From CAYRUP01 sp964578975 (lineage in GTDB: Bacteria > Pseudomonadota > Gammaproteobacteria > DSM-16500): a DNA stretch of 53,969 nucleotides. Shown piece by piece: positions 16,688 to 25,249 of this stretch (position 1 is the first letter of the stretch; each line of letters begins with the position of its first letter). A program made the translations under genes and the position numbers. The DNA lies in assembly GCA_964578975.1 (NCBI GenBank), contig CAZOFA010000003.1, positions 1 to 53,969 of the forward strand, read 5' to 3'. Under the pieces are notes generated by a model that worked only from the letters and a program-made list of their open reading frames with translations, searched no databases and was not told where the DNA came from.

Positions 16688-18343
16688 TTGTCTCAATTGA
16701 TCGAACAAATTAAACGGCGTCGCACGTTTGCGATTATTTCGCATCCCGATGCCGGGAAAACCACGCTCACAGAAAAATTATTATTGTTTGGTGGCGCAAT
16801 CCAATTAGCGGGCACGGTGAAAGGTCGAAAAGCATCACGTCATGCGACATCCGATTGGATGGAACTTGAAAAGCAACGTGGAATTTCTGTGACGACCTCA
16901 GTAATGCAATTTCCCTATAAAAATCTCATAATCAATTTATTAGATACGCCGCGCCATCCGCATTTAACTGAAGATAGATCGGAACCGCGTCGTGTNNNNN
17001 NNNNNATGAATTTATTAGATACGCCGGGGCATGCGGATTTTTCTGAAGATACGTATCGCACATTGACGGCAGTCGATTCGGCACTGATGGTGATTGATGC
17101 CGCGAAAGGTGTTGAGGAACGCACGATTAAATTGCTCGAGGTGTGTCGCTTGCGTCACACACCCATTATTACGTTTATTAATAAAATGGATCGTGATAGT
17201 CGTGATGCCATTGAGTTGCTGGATGAAATCGAAACGATTTTAAAAATTCGTTGCGCACCGATTACCTGGCCGATTGGCATGGGGCGTGATTTTAAAGGTG
17301 TATATCATTTTTATGAAGATGCGATTTATTTGTATGAGCCGGGAAAAAATGCGATTCAACAAGTCGGGCAAAAAATTATTGGTTTAAATAATCCTGAATT
17401 AGATGCATTGCTCGGTGATATGGCGCCAGAGTTACGTGCCAATATCGAATTAGTGAAAGGTGCCAGTCATGAATTCAATCAAGAAGAATTTTTAAGTGGA
17501 AAATTAACCCCAGTTTTTTTTGGTTCAGCGTTAAATAATTTTGGTGTGCGAGAATTATTGGATGCGTTTGCACAATATGCCGATGCGCCTAAACCACGTG
17601 AAACGCAAACGCGTCGCGTGGAACCGACAGAAGAACCCTTTTCAGGGTTTGTTTTTAAAATTCAAGCCAACATGGATCCCGCGCATCGTGATCGCATTGC
17701 TTTTTTGCGTGTGTGTTCCGGGCATTACAGTCAAGGCATGAAAATGTATCAAGTGGGTTTAGGACGCGAAGTGAAAATCAGCCAAGCATTGACATTTATG
17801 GCCTCTGATCGTGAGCACGTGGAAGAAGCATGGCCCGGCGATATTATTGGTTTATATAATCATGGCACGATTCAAATTGGTGATACATTTACCGCGGGCG
17901 AAAATTTAAAATTTATGGGCATTCCCTATTTTGCGCCGGAATTATTTCGTTTAGTGCGTTTAAAAGATCCATTGAAATTAAAAGCGTTGCAAAAAGGATT
18001 GAAGCAACTTTGCGAAGAAGGTGCGACGCAATTGTTTCGTCCGCTAAATAGTAACAATCTGATTTTAGGTGCGGTGGGTTTATTGCAATTTGATGTGGTC
18101 GCTTATCGATTAAAACACGAATACAACGTCGATTGTGTGTATGAACCGGTTTCTGTGGTTACGGCGCGTTGGATTTATTGCAAAGATGAAAAAAAACGCG
18201 AAGAATTTCAAAATAAAGCATTTGATAATTTAGCGCTGGATGGCAGTGATCAACTGACTTATTTAGCACCGACCCGGGTAAATTTAAATTTAACCATGGA
18301 ACGTTGGCCTGATATTGAATTTAAAACTACCCGAGAACATTAG
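16688..18343 (+). CDS. prfC: Peptide chain release factor 3, with an assembly artefact inside
   Basis: RF3 is the GTPase that recycles RF1 and RF2 from the ribosome. Its G domain has SHPDAGKTTLTEK (P-loop), DTPGHADFSEDT (G3) and NKMD (G4), followed by the RF3-specific domains. The 551 residues as read include a false stretch of 25 codons at 16931-17005: a degraded copy of the downstream sequence, adapter and ten Ns. Removing 75 bases keeps the frame and gives 526 residues, close to the 529 of E. coli RF3. The true gene is therefore probably intact. The start is TTG 16688, with AGGAG about nine bases upstream, directly after the rimI stop. Confidence 0.93.
   Translation: MSQLIEQIKRRRTFAIISHPDAGKTTLTEKLLLFGGAIQLAGTVKGRKASRHATSDWMELEKQRGISVTTSVMQFPYKNLIINLLDTPRHPHLTEDRSEPRRXXXXMNLLDTPGHADFSEDTYRTLTAVDSALMVIDAAKGVEERTIKLLEVCRLRHTPIITFINKMDRDSRDAIELLDEIETILKIRCAPITWPIGMGRDFKGVYHFYEDAIYLYEPGKNAIQQVGQKIIGLNNPELDALLGDMAPELRANIELVKGASHEFNQEEFLSGKLTPVFFGSALNNFGVRELLDAFAQYADAPKPRETQTRRVEPTEEPFSGFVFKIQANMDPAHRDRIAFLRVCSGHYSQGMKMYQVGLGREVKISQALTFMASDREHVEEAWPGDIIGLYNHGTIQIGDTFTAGENLKFMGIPYFAPELFRLVRLKDPLKLKALQKGLKQLCEEGATQLFRPLNSNNLILGAVGLLQFDVVAYRLKHEYNVDCVYEPVSVVTARWIYCKDEKKREEFQNKAFDNLALDGSDQLTYLAPTRVNLNLTMERWPDIEFKTTREH
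16931..16975 (+). repeat. Error-rich duplicate of prfC sequence before the gap
   Basis: These 45 bases are an imperfect copy of 17006-17050, the true prfC G3 region. The mismatches cluster towards the right end, as in low-quality read tails. I read it as an assembly duplication and not a biological repeat. Confidence 0.88.
16976..17005. other. Illumina adapter remnant plus ten-N scaffold gap
   Basis: 16976-16995 matches the start of the reverse-complement Illumina adapter (AGATCGGAA...GCGTCGTGT), with two mismatches. It is followed by exactly ten N (16996-17005). A read ran through a short insert, the adapter was not trimmed, and the two contigs were joined by a fixed-size gap. Confidence 0.93.
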
Positions 18344-18344
18344 T

Positions 18345-18446
18345 CGTCATTGCGAGCGTAGCTTCTGGTCTTTGGTAGCTTTGCTAAGAATTCCTGTTTT
18401 TGATCGGCACTAAAACCTGTTTTGCTTCGCTACGCTCGAAATGACG
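18345..18446. repeat. Inverted repeat, CATTGCGAG family
   Basis: Arms 18345-18362 and 18429-18446 are 18-base inverted copies with one mismatch (CGTCATTGCGAGCGTAGC). The 66-base centre is not conserved with the 2124 copy. It lies between the convergent prfC (+) and the membrane protein gene (-). Confidence 0.85.
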
Positions 18447-18471
18447 AGAAGGTGCGCCGCAATGACAGCAT

Positions 18472-19356
18472 TTATATACTTCTTGAAAAAACTCTTCTCC
18501 GTGTCTCACGTTGTGCATGAATATCAATCGGTTTTGTTCTTCGCAAAAAATGTATCGCAGTCGTTGGCAACTTGTTCTCAACAGCAACAGCATGAACTGT
18601 TGGAGCCGGAGTTGGACTTGGTCTGAAAAACTTATAGAGTCGAGCTGACACTGACAATTTGGGCGCATCAGATGCAGTTATTTTTTTGTTTTCTAAGAGC
18701 GGTGCCGGGTTCACGCTCACTTTATTTTTACGTAACTTATACAAATGATATACACACGATGTAGCAGATATCGCGCCTGCAACGACACCTAAAATCCCCA
18801 TGATGGGTTTCAGTGCAATCATCACTAAACTCACGGCAACAGATGCAAGAACTAACGCGACCGCTCCCACTGCATTCGCATAGGCGACTTGGCGATATTG
18901 ATTTTTTTTAACCGGATCTTTAGTTGCCGCTGATTTTCCCAAATAATATCCCGCGGATCCTAAATGAAATAATGTTTTGAAGCCCATGATGGCGGAAAAG
19001 ATGATCGGTGCGGCGAGCGCAAATACGCTTGCGGCAACAAAGGTACCGACTACTGCTGTGCCAATCCCCAAAGCCGCAATGGTCTCAACCACTGCTTTTT
19101 CCTTCGTGCCATTTTTTCCACGTTCCAGTCGCGCTTGTCGCCAAGCCAAACTGGCTTCGATGACTGCGTTGCACGCTGCTAGCGGAAATAATACAAAGCG
19201 CCAAGTTTCTTCTAACGCTTTGCGCATCACCGCGCTTAAAAACATGGTAAAAATCGCGGTAATGGTCAATGAATCAAGGACACCGACCGATAACATGATT
19301 GTTTGATTGTTTGCTTGTTGCTGAGCTTCTTGCTCTGCAGGATTTCTTTCTAACAT
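18472..19356 (-). CDS. Hypothetical multi-pass membrane protein
   Basis: I do not recognise a family. The 294-residue product begins with a Gln-rich N-terminus (NPAEQEAQQQANNQ). Hydrophobic segments follow near residues 20-45, 55-72, 90-125 and 155-205, many of them Ala/Gly/Val-rich. The C-terminal third is basic and Pro-rich (FFRPSPTPAPTVHAV, then RRTKPIDIHAQRETRRRVF). There is no signal peptide. The start at 19356 (MLERNPAEQ) has GGAGG seven bases upstream; the ATG at 19362 lies too close to it. It is divergent from a LysR-type gene, so that regulator may control it. A basic soluble tail after a membrane block occurs in some secreted effectors, but nothing here proves that. Confidence 0.7.
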   Translation of the reverse strand: MLERNPAEQEAQQQANNQTIMLSVGVLDSLTITAIFTMFLSAVMRKALEETWRFVLFPLAACNAVIEASLAWRQARLERGKNGTKEKAVVETIAALGIGTAVVGTFVAASVFALAAPIIFSAIMGFKTLFHLGSAGYYLGKSAATKDPVKKNQYRQVAYANAVGAVALVLASVAVSLVMIALKPIMGILGVVAGAISATSCVYHLYKLRKNKVSVNPAPLLENKKITASDAPKLSVSARLYKFFRPSPTPAPTVHAVAVENKLPTTAIHFLRRTKPIDIHAQRETRRRVFSRSI

Positions 19357-19465
19357 GTTCATGCCTCCTAAATGATGGGAGCTATTGTATTTATTGCAGA
19401 AGGAATATAGAATACGCGCTTTTCACAATGGATAATTGCTAATTTAGCAACAATAGGTTTGAAAG

Positions 19466-20353
19466 ATGCTTGAAGATATTAATGCTTTTTGCGCTATCGC
19501 AAAATGTCAAAGTTTTGCAAAAGCAGCGCGTGAATTAGGAATTTCAACCTCAGTTATTACACGACGTTTAGCACGCTTAGAAAGTTCATTAAAAGTTCGT
19601 TTACTGCATCGCACCACACGACAAGTGTCATTGACCGAGGTGGGCCAATTATTTTTTAGTGAAGTGAGCGATGTATTAAAAGCGTTAGAAGTATCAAAGG
19701 AAAATGTAAAATTGGCTACCGCCCAAGTGTCTGGCACATTGAAAGTATCTCTGCCGACATCGCTCAATGAATGCTATGTGATACCCACATTAAATTGTTT
19801 TTTGAAAAAATATCCGAATTTAAAAATTGAATTAATGACTGATGGTAGTCTTGCTTTATTAAATAATGGGTATGATGTTGTTATTCTCTGCGGTCAAGTG
19901 CCTCATTCAAGTTTTTATTATAGAAAACTACATACCACGCAAAAAATCATTTGTGCATCGCCTCATTATTTAGAAAAATATGGTATGCCGGAAAATCTGG
20001 ATGATTTAAAAAAACATAATTGTCTGCACCCGCAATTGCAAAGTTATTGGAAAATAATTGATAAAGGTGAAATAAAAGAGATTTTAGTCAATGGCAATGT
20101 GAGTGTTGCTAGCGGAATTGATTTGAAAAACTTGGCACTCAATGGCGCTGGAATTGTTTATTTACCTGCTTATTTGGTTTATGAAGAATTGCGCTCAGGG
20201 AAATTAGTGACTATTTTAAATCATTATCAACCGATCGATTATTCACTCTACGCGGTTTATCCTGATAAAAAATATTTAGCTAAAAAAACTCAAGTTTTTT
20301 TGAATTTTGTTGAAGAAGCTTTAATGCAAAGTAATTGTTTAGAGGTTGGATGA
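19466..20353 (+). CDS. LysR-family transcriptional regulator
   Basis: The 295-residue product has the N-terminal winged helix-turn-helix (residues 1-60: FCAIAKCQSFAKAARELGISTSVITRRLARLESSLKVRLLHRTTRQVSLTEVG) and a periplasmic-binding-like effector domain (about 90-290). The SSVITRRLARLE and RTTRQVSLTE segments place it near the broad CrgA/DsdC-like LysR group, with an unknown ligand. LysR proteins often regulate a divergent neighbour; here that is the membrane protein gene ending at 19356, about 110 bases away. The secreted repeat protein follows on the same strand after 50 bases. Confidence 0.92.
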   Translation: MLEDINAFCAIAKCQSFAKAARELGISTSVITRRLARLESSLKVRLLHRTTRQVSLTEVGQLFFSEVSDVLKALEVSKENVKLATAQVSGTLKVSLPTSLNECYVIPTLNCFLKKYPNLKIELMTDGSLALLNNGYDVVILCGQVPHSSFYYRKLHTTQKIICASPHYLEKYGMPENLDDLKKHNCLHPQLQSYWKIIDKGEIKEILVNGNVSVASGIDLKNLALNGAGIVYLPAYLVYEELRSGKLVTILNHYQPIDYSLYAVYPDKKYLAKKTQVFLNFVEEALMQSNCLEVG

Positions 20354-20403
20354 CCAAAATTAATATATAATTCTTTATCTCACCCACTAAGGATAGTAGG
20401 TCT

Positions 20404-22605
20404 ATGATAAAAAAATCACTCTTTGGCATGCTTCTCGTTTTATTTTCCCCACTCATCTACGCCGCCAGCAACAGCATCGTCACCGTCGACAATAGCGGCA
20501 CCGTCGGGCAATACACCTCAATGGTCTTGGATGCAAGCAATAATCCAATCATCAGTTACTACAATGCCACACAAACTAAATTAAAAGTGATGCATTGTTT
20601 CGAAAAAAACTGCGCTAAATTCAATTCAATTGTGACGCCCGATATTGCTAATAATGTCGGTAAATACACTTCAATCGCACTTGACTCCAATGGTAATCCT
20701 GTCGTGAGTTACTATGATGAAGCAGGTCATGCACTCAAACTATTGCATTGTGGGAATTCATCTTGTTCAAGCGGCAACACGATCGCAACCCCCGACGCGG
20801 TGAATAACGTTGGGCAATATACATCAGTCACCGTCGATAGTAATAATAAACCCGTCGTCACGTACTACGATGCCACGCAAGGTATTTTAAGAGTGTTGCA
20901 TTGCGGAAACGCAGCGTGTAATGCAGGTAATTCGATTGTGAAACCGGACACAATGAGTAGCAACGGTGTACAAAGCGCAGTGAAAATAAATAGTTTAGGC
21001 AATCCTGTGGTTGCTTATTATGATTTTACCTTCAAATCACTCAAGTTGCTGACCTGCGGAAACTCAAATTGCAGCGCTGGTAATACTATTTCAACAGTAG
21101 ATGCGAGTGGTATGGTGGGTGGTTATCCCTCCATGGTGTTGAGTAGTAATGGAAACCCAGCCATCAGTTATTTAGATCTAACCAATGGCAAACTTAAAAT
21201 TTTACGTTGCGGGAATACACAGTGCACATTGGGTAATACGATTGCGTCTGTGAGTGGTGTGAGTGGTGTCACGGGTTACTTTTCTTCACTGAGATTAGAC
21301 GCAAATAATCGTCCCGTTGTCAGTTTTTATAACTTAACCAATAGCACACTGAATATCGTGCGCTGTGGAAATGCAGCGTGTTCGAGTAGCAATAATATTT
21401 CGATACCAGATGCTTCAGGAAAAGTCGGCCTGTATACATCGCTCAGACTCGATGCGGCGAATAATCCAGTGGTAAGTTATTACGATTCATCCAAAGGTGA
21501 TCTCAAGGTATTACATTGTGGTAGCGCAACCTGCAATCCAAATAGCGTCATTGTCGTTGATGCAACAGCAAAAGTCGGACAATACTCTGCGATTAAACTC
21601 GACACATTAGGCAATCCAGTCGTGAGTTATTGGGATCAAACTAATGGCCATTTAAAATTTTTGCATTGCAGTAATGCAAATTGTTCTGCAAGTAATAGTA
21701 TTACGACACCCGATGCGAGTGTTAATACCGGATGGGATACATCATTACAAATGGATGGCATCGGAAATCCTGTGATGAGTTATTATAATTTTACTGAGAA
21801 TGCGATGAAGGTTTTGCATTGCAACAATGCAAATTGTTCGGGTCCGAATACCTCACAAAAACCAGATATTTTATCGCGTCGTTTGACATCGATGGCGTTA
21901 GATGGCGTCGGTCGCCCGGTGGTGGCGTCAAGTGGTCAAGCGGATCAAGGTTTGCGTATCGTGCATTGTGGCGATGCGACGTGCAGCGCGAATAACACTA
22001 TAACGTCACCTGATTTTCCTGCATTTCCTTTTAATGCAGATGTGCGCGGTGTTTCCATGGCGCTCGATTCAAGTGGATTTCCCGTCGTGAGTTTTTATCG
22101 GGCTGACAAAAATGATTTTAAAATTCTTCACTGTGCCGATGCAGCGTGCAACGGTCCGGGAAATTTTATTGCGTTACCTGATCCAGGTGCTGCCGTCGGC
22201 GATCATCGTGCCAGTTCGTTGGTGTTAGATTTGTTAGGTCATCCAGTGGTTGCTTATCAAGATAGTGCAAGCAATGCGTTGAAAGTGCTGCACTGTGGTA
22301 ATGCAAATTGTACGGCAGGAAATACCATTTCTTCCATTGCAACGAATGCGAATCAACCTTCAATCAAATTGGATATCAATGGAAATCCTGTGGTGAGTTT
22401 TGGTTCGAATAATGGAATGATGGTGGTGCACTGTGGAAATGCAACTTGTAGTGCGGGAAATTCGTTTTCAGTGATTGATGCAGATAATAATGGTTGGGAT
22501 AGTGCATTGATACTGGATATCAATGGCAATCCCGTGGTGAGTTATTACAATCCGACGGGACAGAATTTAAAAGTGACGCATTGTGGGAATAAGTTTTGTT
22601 TGTAA
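20404..22605 (+). CDS. Exported protein of 14 CX4C repeats, probable beta-propeller
   Basis: A signal peptide (MIKKSLFGMLLVLFSPLIYAAS) is followed by 14 tandem repeats of about 46-56 residues that fill the whole 733-residue protein. The repeat consensus is N-x-I-x-x-P-D-x(5)-VG-x-Y-x-S-x-x-LD-x-x-GNPVVSYYD-x(5)-LKVLHCGNAxC. Every repeat keeps a CX4C pair (CFEKNC, CGNSSC, CGNAAC ... CGNKFC). The LD-x-x-GNPVVSYYD core resembles repeats seen in many secreted bacterial proteins. Fourteen units would fit two seven-bladed propellers; this is inference. Function, ligand and final location are unknown. Repeats 10, 11 and 13 are the most divergent, and repeat 14 ends the protein. It has no partner gene and a perfect 13-base inverted repeat after its stop. 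Confidence 0.85.
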   Translation: MIKKSLFGMLLVLFSPLIYAASNSIVTVDNSGTVGQYTSMVLDASNNPIISYYNATQTKLKVMHCFEKNCAKFNSIVTPDIANNVGKYTSIALDSNGNPVVSYYDEAGHALKLLHCGNSSCSSGNTIATPDAVNNVGQYTSVTVDSNNKPVVTYYDATQGILRVLHCGNAACNAGNSIVKPDTMSSNGVQSAVKINSLGNPVVAYYDFTFKSLKLLTCGNSNCSAGNTISTVDASGMVGGYPSMVLSSNGNPAISYLDLTNGKLKILRCGNTQCTLGNTIASVSGVSGVTGYFSSLRLDANNRPVVSFYNLTNSTLNIVRCGNAACSSSNNISIPDASGKVGLYTSLRLDAANNPVVSYYDSSKGDLKVLHCGSATCNPNSVIVVDATAKVGQYSAIKLDTLGNPVVSYWDQTNGHLKFLHCSNANCSASNSITTPDASVNTGWDTSLQMDGIGNPVMSYYNFTENAMKVLHCNNANCSGPNTSQKPDILSRRLTSMALDGVGRPVVASSGQADQGLRIVHCGDATCSANNTITSPDFPAFPFNADVRGVSMALDSSGFPVVSFYRADKNDFKILHCADAACNGPGNFIALPDPGAAVGDHRASSLVLDLLGHPVVAYQDSASNALKVLHCGNANCTAGNTISSIATNANQPSIKLDINGNPVVSFGSNNGMMVVHCGNATCSAGNSFSVIDADNNGWDSALILDINGNPVVSYYNPTGQNLKVTHCGNKFCL

Positions 22606-22612
22606 ACCACGT

Positions 22613-22648
22613 CCCGTGTCATTCCCGCCTTCGCAGGAATGACACGGG
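22613..22648. repeat. Perfect 13-bp inverted repeat, CATTCCCGC family
   Basis: Arms CCCGTGTCATTCC (22613-22625) and GGAATGACACGGG (22636-22648) pair perfectly around a ten-base loop. It lies between convergent genes and may end transcription, though no long T tract follows. Confidence 0.85.
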
Positions 22649-22655
22649 GATGGGT

Positions 22656-23189
22656 TTATTTTTTAGTTGCCGCCGCAGGCGTTTTTAAAACGTAAAGATC
22701 AACTTGAATTTTTCCCGGTGTTACGATTTCTCTTGTTCGGCTATCAAATACCGGTGGAAATTTAGGATCTTGTTTGATGAGAAGAACCGTGTAAAAGTCT
22801 GTTGGTTGGTCAATAGGATAAGTGATTTTCTCATAAATTTGATTACCAAAATCATCTGTTTGAGTTGGCACAATATCAATTTTATTTATTCCACCTACGT
22901 GTGGATACCATTTGCAGCCATTTTTAGCGCCGGCACCCGCTGTGTAATCCGCATTATATTGGATGAGATGGCCGTCCCAACATTCGCCAATGCTGTCATA
23001 ATAATTAATTCTGACATCTGACCAATTGGTCGAATTCGTGGATGGTTGGATAGGATCGCCTAACAGATTAAGGATCGTCACATATTGATTTGAGTCGTAT
23101 TCTGCGCCAACTTTGGCGTTTGACGCGATGGAAACAGGTGAAAAAATCAAAGTAATAAGACTTAAGATTAAAGCTAATTTTACTTTCAT
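22656..23189 (-). CDS. Hypothetical exported protein
   Basis: The 177-residue product has a signal peptide (MKVKLALILSLITLIFSPVSIAS-NAKVG) and a soluble domain with two cysteines (GECWDGHL, KNGCKWYP), which could form a disulfide. The C-terminal half (PTDFYTVLLIKQDPKFPPVF, IQVDLYVLKTP) looks like beta strands. I do not recognise a family. The start 23189 is chosen because GGAGTG lies just upstream and the signal peptide begins there; a longer frame to 23225 exists. It faces the repeat protein gene tail to tail and has no same-strand neighbour. Confidence 0.75.
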   Translation of the reverse strand: MKVKLALILSLITLIFSPVSIASNAKVGAEYDSNQYVTILNLLGDPIQPSTNSTNWSDVRINYYDSIGECWDGHLIQYNADYTAGAGAKNGCKWYPHVGGINKIDIVPTQTDDFGNQIYEKITYPIDQPTDFYTVLLIKQDPKFPPVFDSRTREIVTPGKIQVDLYVLKTPAAATKK

Positions 23190-23287
23190 TACAAACACTC
23201 CGATTGATTTTTTAATGACCAACATTATACACTATTGCCCTTAAAAAGGGTATAATGACAAATCCTTTAATTTCAGGTAGTTATATG

Positions 23288-23372
23288 CCCTTCGAGACGC
23301 GCTTCGCGCTCCTCAGGGCGAACAAGCTCGATATCCGTTCGCCCTGAGGAGCGCGGAGCGCGTCTCGAAGGG
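23288..23372. repeat. Long inverted repeat, CCTTCGAGACGCGC family
   Basis: Arms 23288-23323 and 23337-23372 are 36-base inverted copies with one mismatch, around a 13-base loop. The arm runs from CCCTTCGAGACGCGC to CTCAGGGCGAAC. It lies 14 bases before the start of the 23387 gene, so it would form a hairpin in that mRNA leader if transcription starts upstream. Single arms occur at 7751-7782 and, inside a gene, at 37849-37879. Confidence 0.92.
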
Positions 23373-23386
23373 TTATAGGTGAAAAC

Positions 23387-25249
23387 ATGCAACGTTCATT
23401 TTATTTATTTTTAAGTCTGGCATGCGCGAGTTATTTGGGTATCCAATTGTTCTATACCACCTATGTGACATTTGGTGTCGATGAATTCTGGTTTGCCCAT
23501 TGGATTTATGCGTATAAAAGTGGAATTCCCTATCGCGATTTTTCGCCCTACAAAACTGTGTTGGGCTATTACATGCTGCTGCCATCGATGTTGCTTTCAC
23601 ACGGATTGTTCACACCGCTCTACAGTATAAAAAACACGTTGGCAGTGCTAAACACTATTTTATTTTTCTTGAGCGCACGCTACTTAAAACAAATTTTTGC
23701 AAAAAGCGGTGTGTTGATTAGCATTGTAATGTTGATGTTTACCGAATTCGTTTTCACGTATTCCACCAATATTCGTGTAGATTTTCTGGCGTATTGGTTT
23801 TGTTTTTTTGCCGCTCTTTGTTTGCTTGAGAAAAAAATGTTTTCAGCCGGCGTATTACTCGCACTGGGATTTTTAACATCGCAAAAAGCCTTATGGTATA
23901 TCGTGGCGTGCAATCTAGCACTAGGTGTCAATTGGTTATGTTACACACGCAATTGGAAATATTTTCGTGGGATTTTGCAATTTAATATCACGTATGTGTT
24001 AACGATATTCGCCTACATTTTATTTTGGGCGAGTTTTTCGGATTGGCATGTCGTGTTAAAAAATATATTCTATGATGCTTATGTGATGTATAAATTGGAT
24101 AGTTACAACATAGCCCGCTTGACATTTTGGAGTGATATTCTCAACAATAATCCGCTCTGTTTTATGCTCTGGCCTGTGACATTGTTGAGTTTAATTCTTA
24201 TTCCTGAAAATGATGCATCCTATCCCGCGCGCAGATTTTCCATCGTCTTAGCCAGTACGATTATGATCTGCCTCATTTTTTACAAGCAACCGTTTCCTTA
24301 TTACATGTTAACGACATTACCAGCATTTTTACTGTTGTATGCCGCATTTTTTTCCTGGGTGTTAAACTTTTTTTCTGCGCGAGACATAAAAAATATTTAT
24401 TTTGATAAAACCGGCCTATGGGCACTGATAATTTTTTATTTTTTAATATTACTTGTTTTAAAAATAGTATTAATGCTTTCGGCTCTTTATTTATTTTTTG
24501 CTTTGATCCCTGTTATTTTTGTTGTGTATTTAGATTCATTGATTCCGAAAAATATATTACGGCGTAGCTTCTGGGGTATCGTCATCGGCGTTGGATTATT
24601 TTCTCCGCTCTCACTGGTTGTTTCTAATGTGTCTTGCTGTAAAAGCGGCGCTTATCAAAAAAATACCCTGCAGCTCGCTGAGCACTTGCTCAAACCAGGT
24701 GACGATTATATCGCTGGAATTGAATTGTTCTATGATAAAAAGCAACCCGTGCAAAGCTTACGCCATCTTGATGTGCCTGGTTTACGTTATCTGATTTCGC
24801 AAGATAAAAAATTACGCAGTAGCATGCTTGTGTCACTCTATCACACGCCGAACGCAAGTGTGCCTGAAGCCATGCATGCATTAGAACAAGCTCACGTTAA
24901 ATTGTATGTGAATAATTATCGAATGGAAGCCTTGCCAAAAAAACTCAAAAATTATTTGGCAACACAGTACGAACATTTTTGGGGAAGTGTTTATCTTTAT
25001 GCGCCGCTGGTCAGTCAAGGAAATACGAGTGTTAACATTAAATTTACTGGGCAATATCAGCTAGAAAGCACGGCACCCGTTCAAGTGGATCATCAGCGCT
25101 TACTGCCGAATGCTAAAATTTATTTAACCTCAGGAAAACATGTGTCTGATGCAAATCAATATTACCGCTTAAAACTTATCCCAGACGATGAGCAGGCGTT
25201 TTTAAAAGTCCCATATCGCGACGATGCGTGGGAAAAAATGTTTTTTTGA
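23387..25249 (+). CDS. Membrane glycosyltransferase, GT39/ArnT-like (GT-C fold)
   Basis: The 620-residue product has about eleven hydrophobic segments in the first two thirds and a soluble C-terminal domain (about 420-620). The first extracytoplasmic loop carries FGVDEFWFAHWIYAYKSGIPYRDFSPYKTVLGYY. An acidic pair at this place is typical of GT-C enzymes of the PMT/ArnT type, which use polyprenyl-phosphate sugars as donors. Donor and acceptor are not known. Its last 74 bases overlap the 3' end of the opposite-strand gene that ends at 25176. The GT2 gene at 26815-27522 could supply a polyprenyl-phosphate sugar; that link is inference. The ATG directly follows a long palindrome. Confidence 0.6.
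   Translation: MQRSFYLFLSLACASYLGIQLFYTTYVTFGVDEFWFAHWIYAYKSGIPYRDFSPYKTVLGYYMLLPSMLLSHGLFTPLYSIKNTLAVLNTILFFLSARYLKQIFAKSGVLISIVMLMFTEFVFTYSTNIRVDFLAYWFCFFAALCLLEKKMFSAGVLLALGFLTSQKALWYIVACNLALGVNWLCYTRNWKYFRGILQFNITYVLTIFAYILFWASFSDWHVVLKNIFYDAYVMYKLDSYNIARLTFWSDILNNNPLCFMLWPVTLLSLILIPENDASYPARRFSIVLASTIMICLIFYKQPFPYYMLTTLPAFLLLYAAFFSWVLNFFSARDIKNIYFDKTGLWALIIFYFLILLVLKIVLMLSALYLFFALIPVIFVVYLDSLIPKNILRRSFWGIVIGVGLFSPLSLVVSNVSCCKSGAYQKNTLQLAEHLLKPGDDYIAGIELFYDKKQPVQSLRHLDVPGLRYLISQDKKLRSSMLVSLYHTPNASVPEAMHALEQAHVKLYVNNYRMEALPKKLKNYLATQYEHFWGSVYLYAPLVSQGNTSVNIKFTGQYQLESTAPVQVDHQRLLPNAKIYLTSGKHVSDANQYYRLKLIPDDEQAFLKVPYRDDAWEKMFF

Noticed and set aside
16915..17124. Minus-strand frame running through the N gap in prfC
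   Set aside because: It depends on unknown bases and adapter, and is antisense to RF3.
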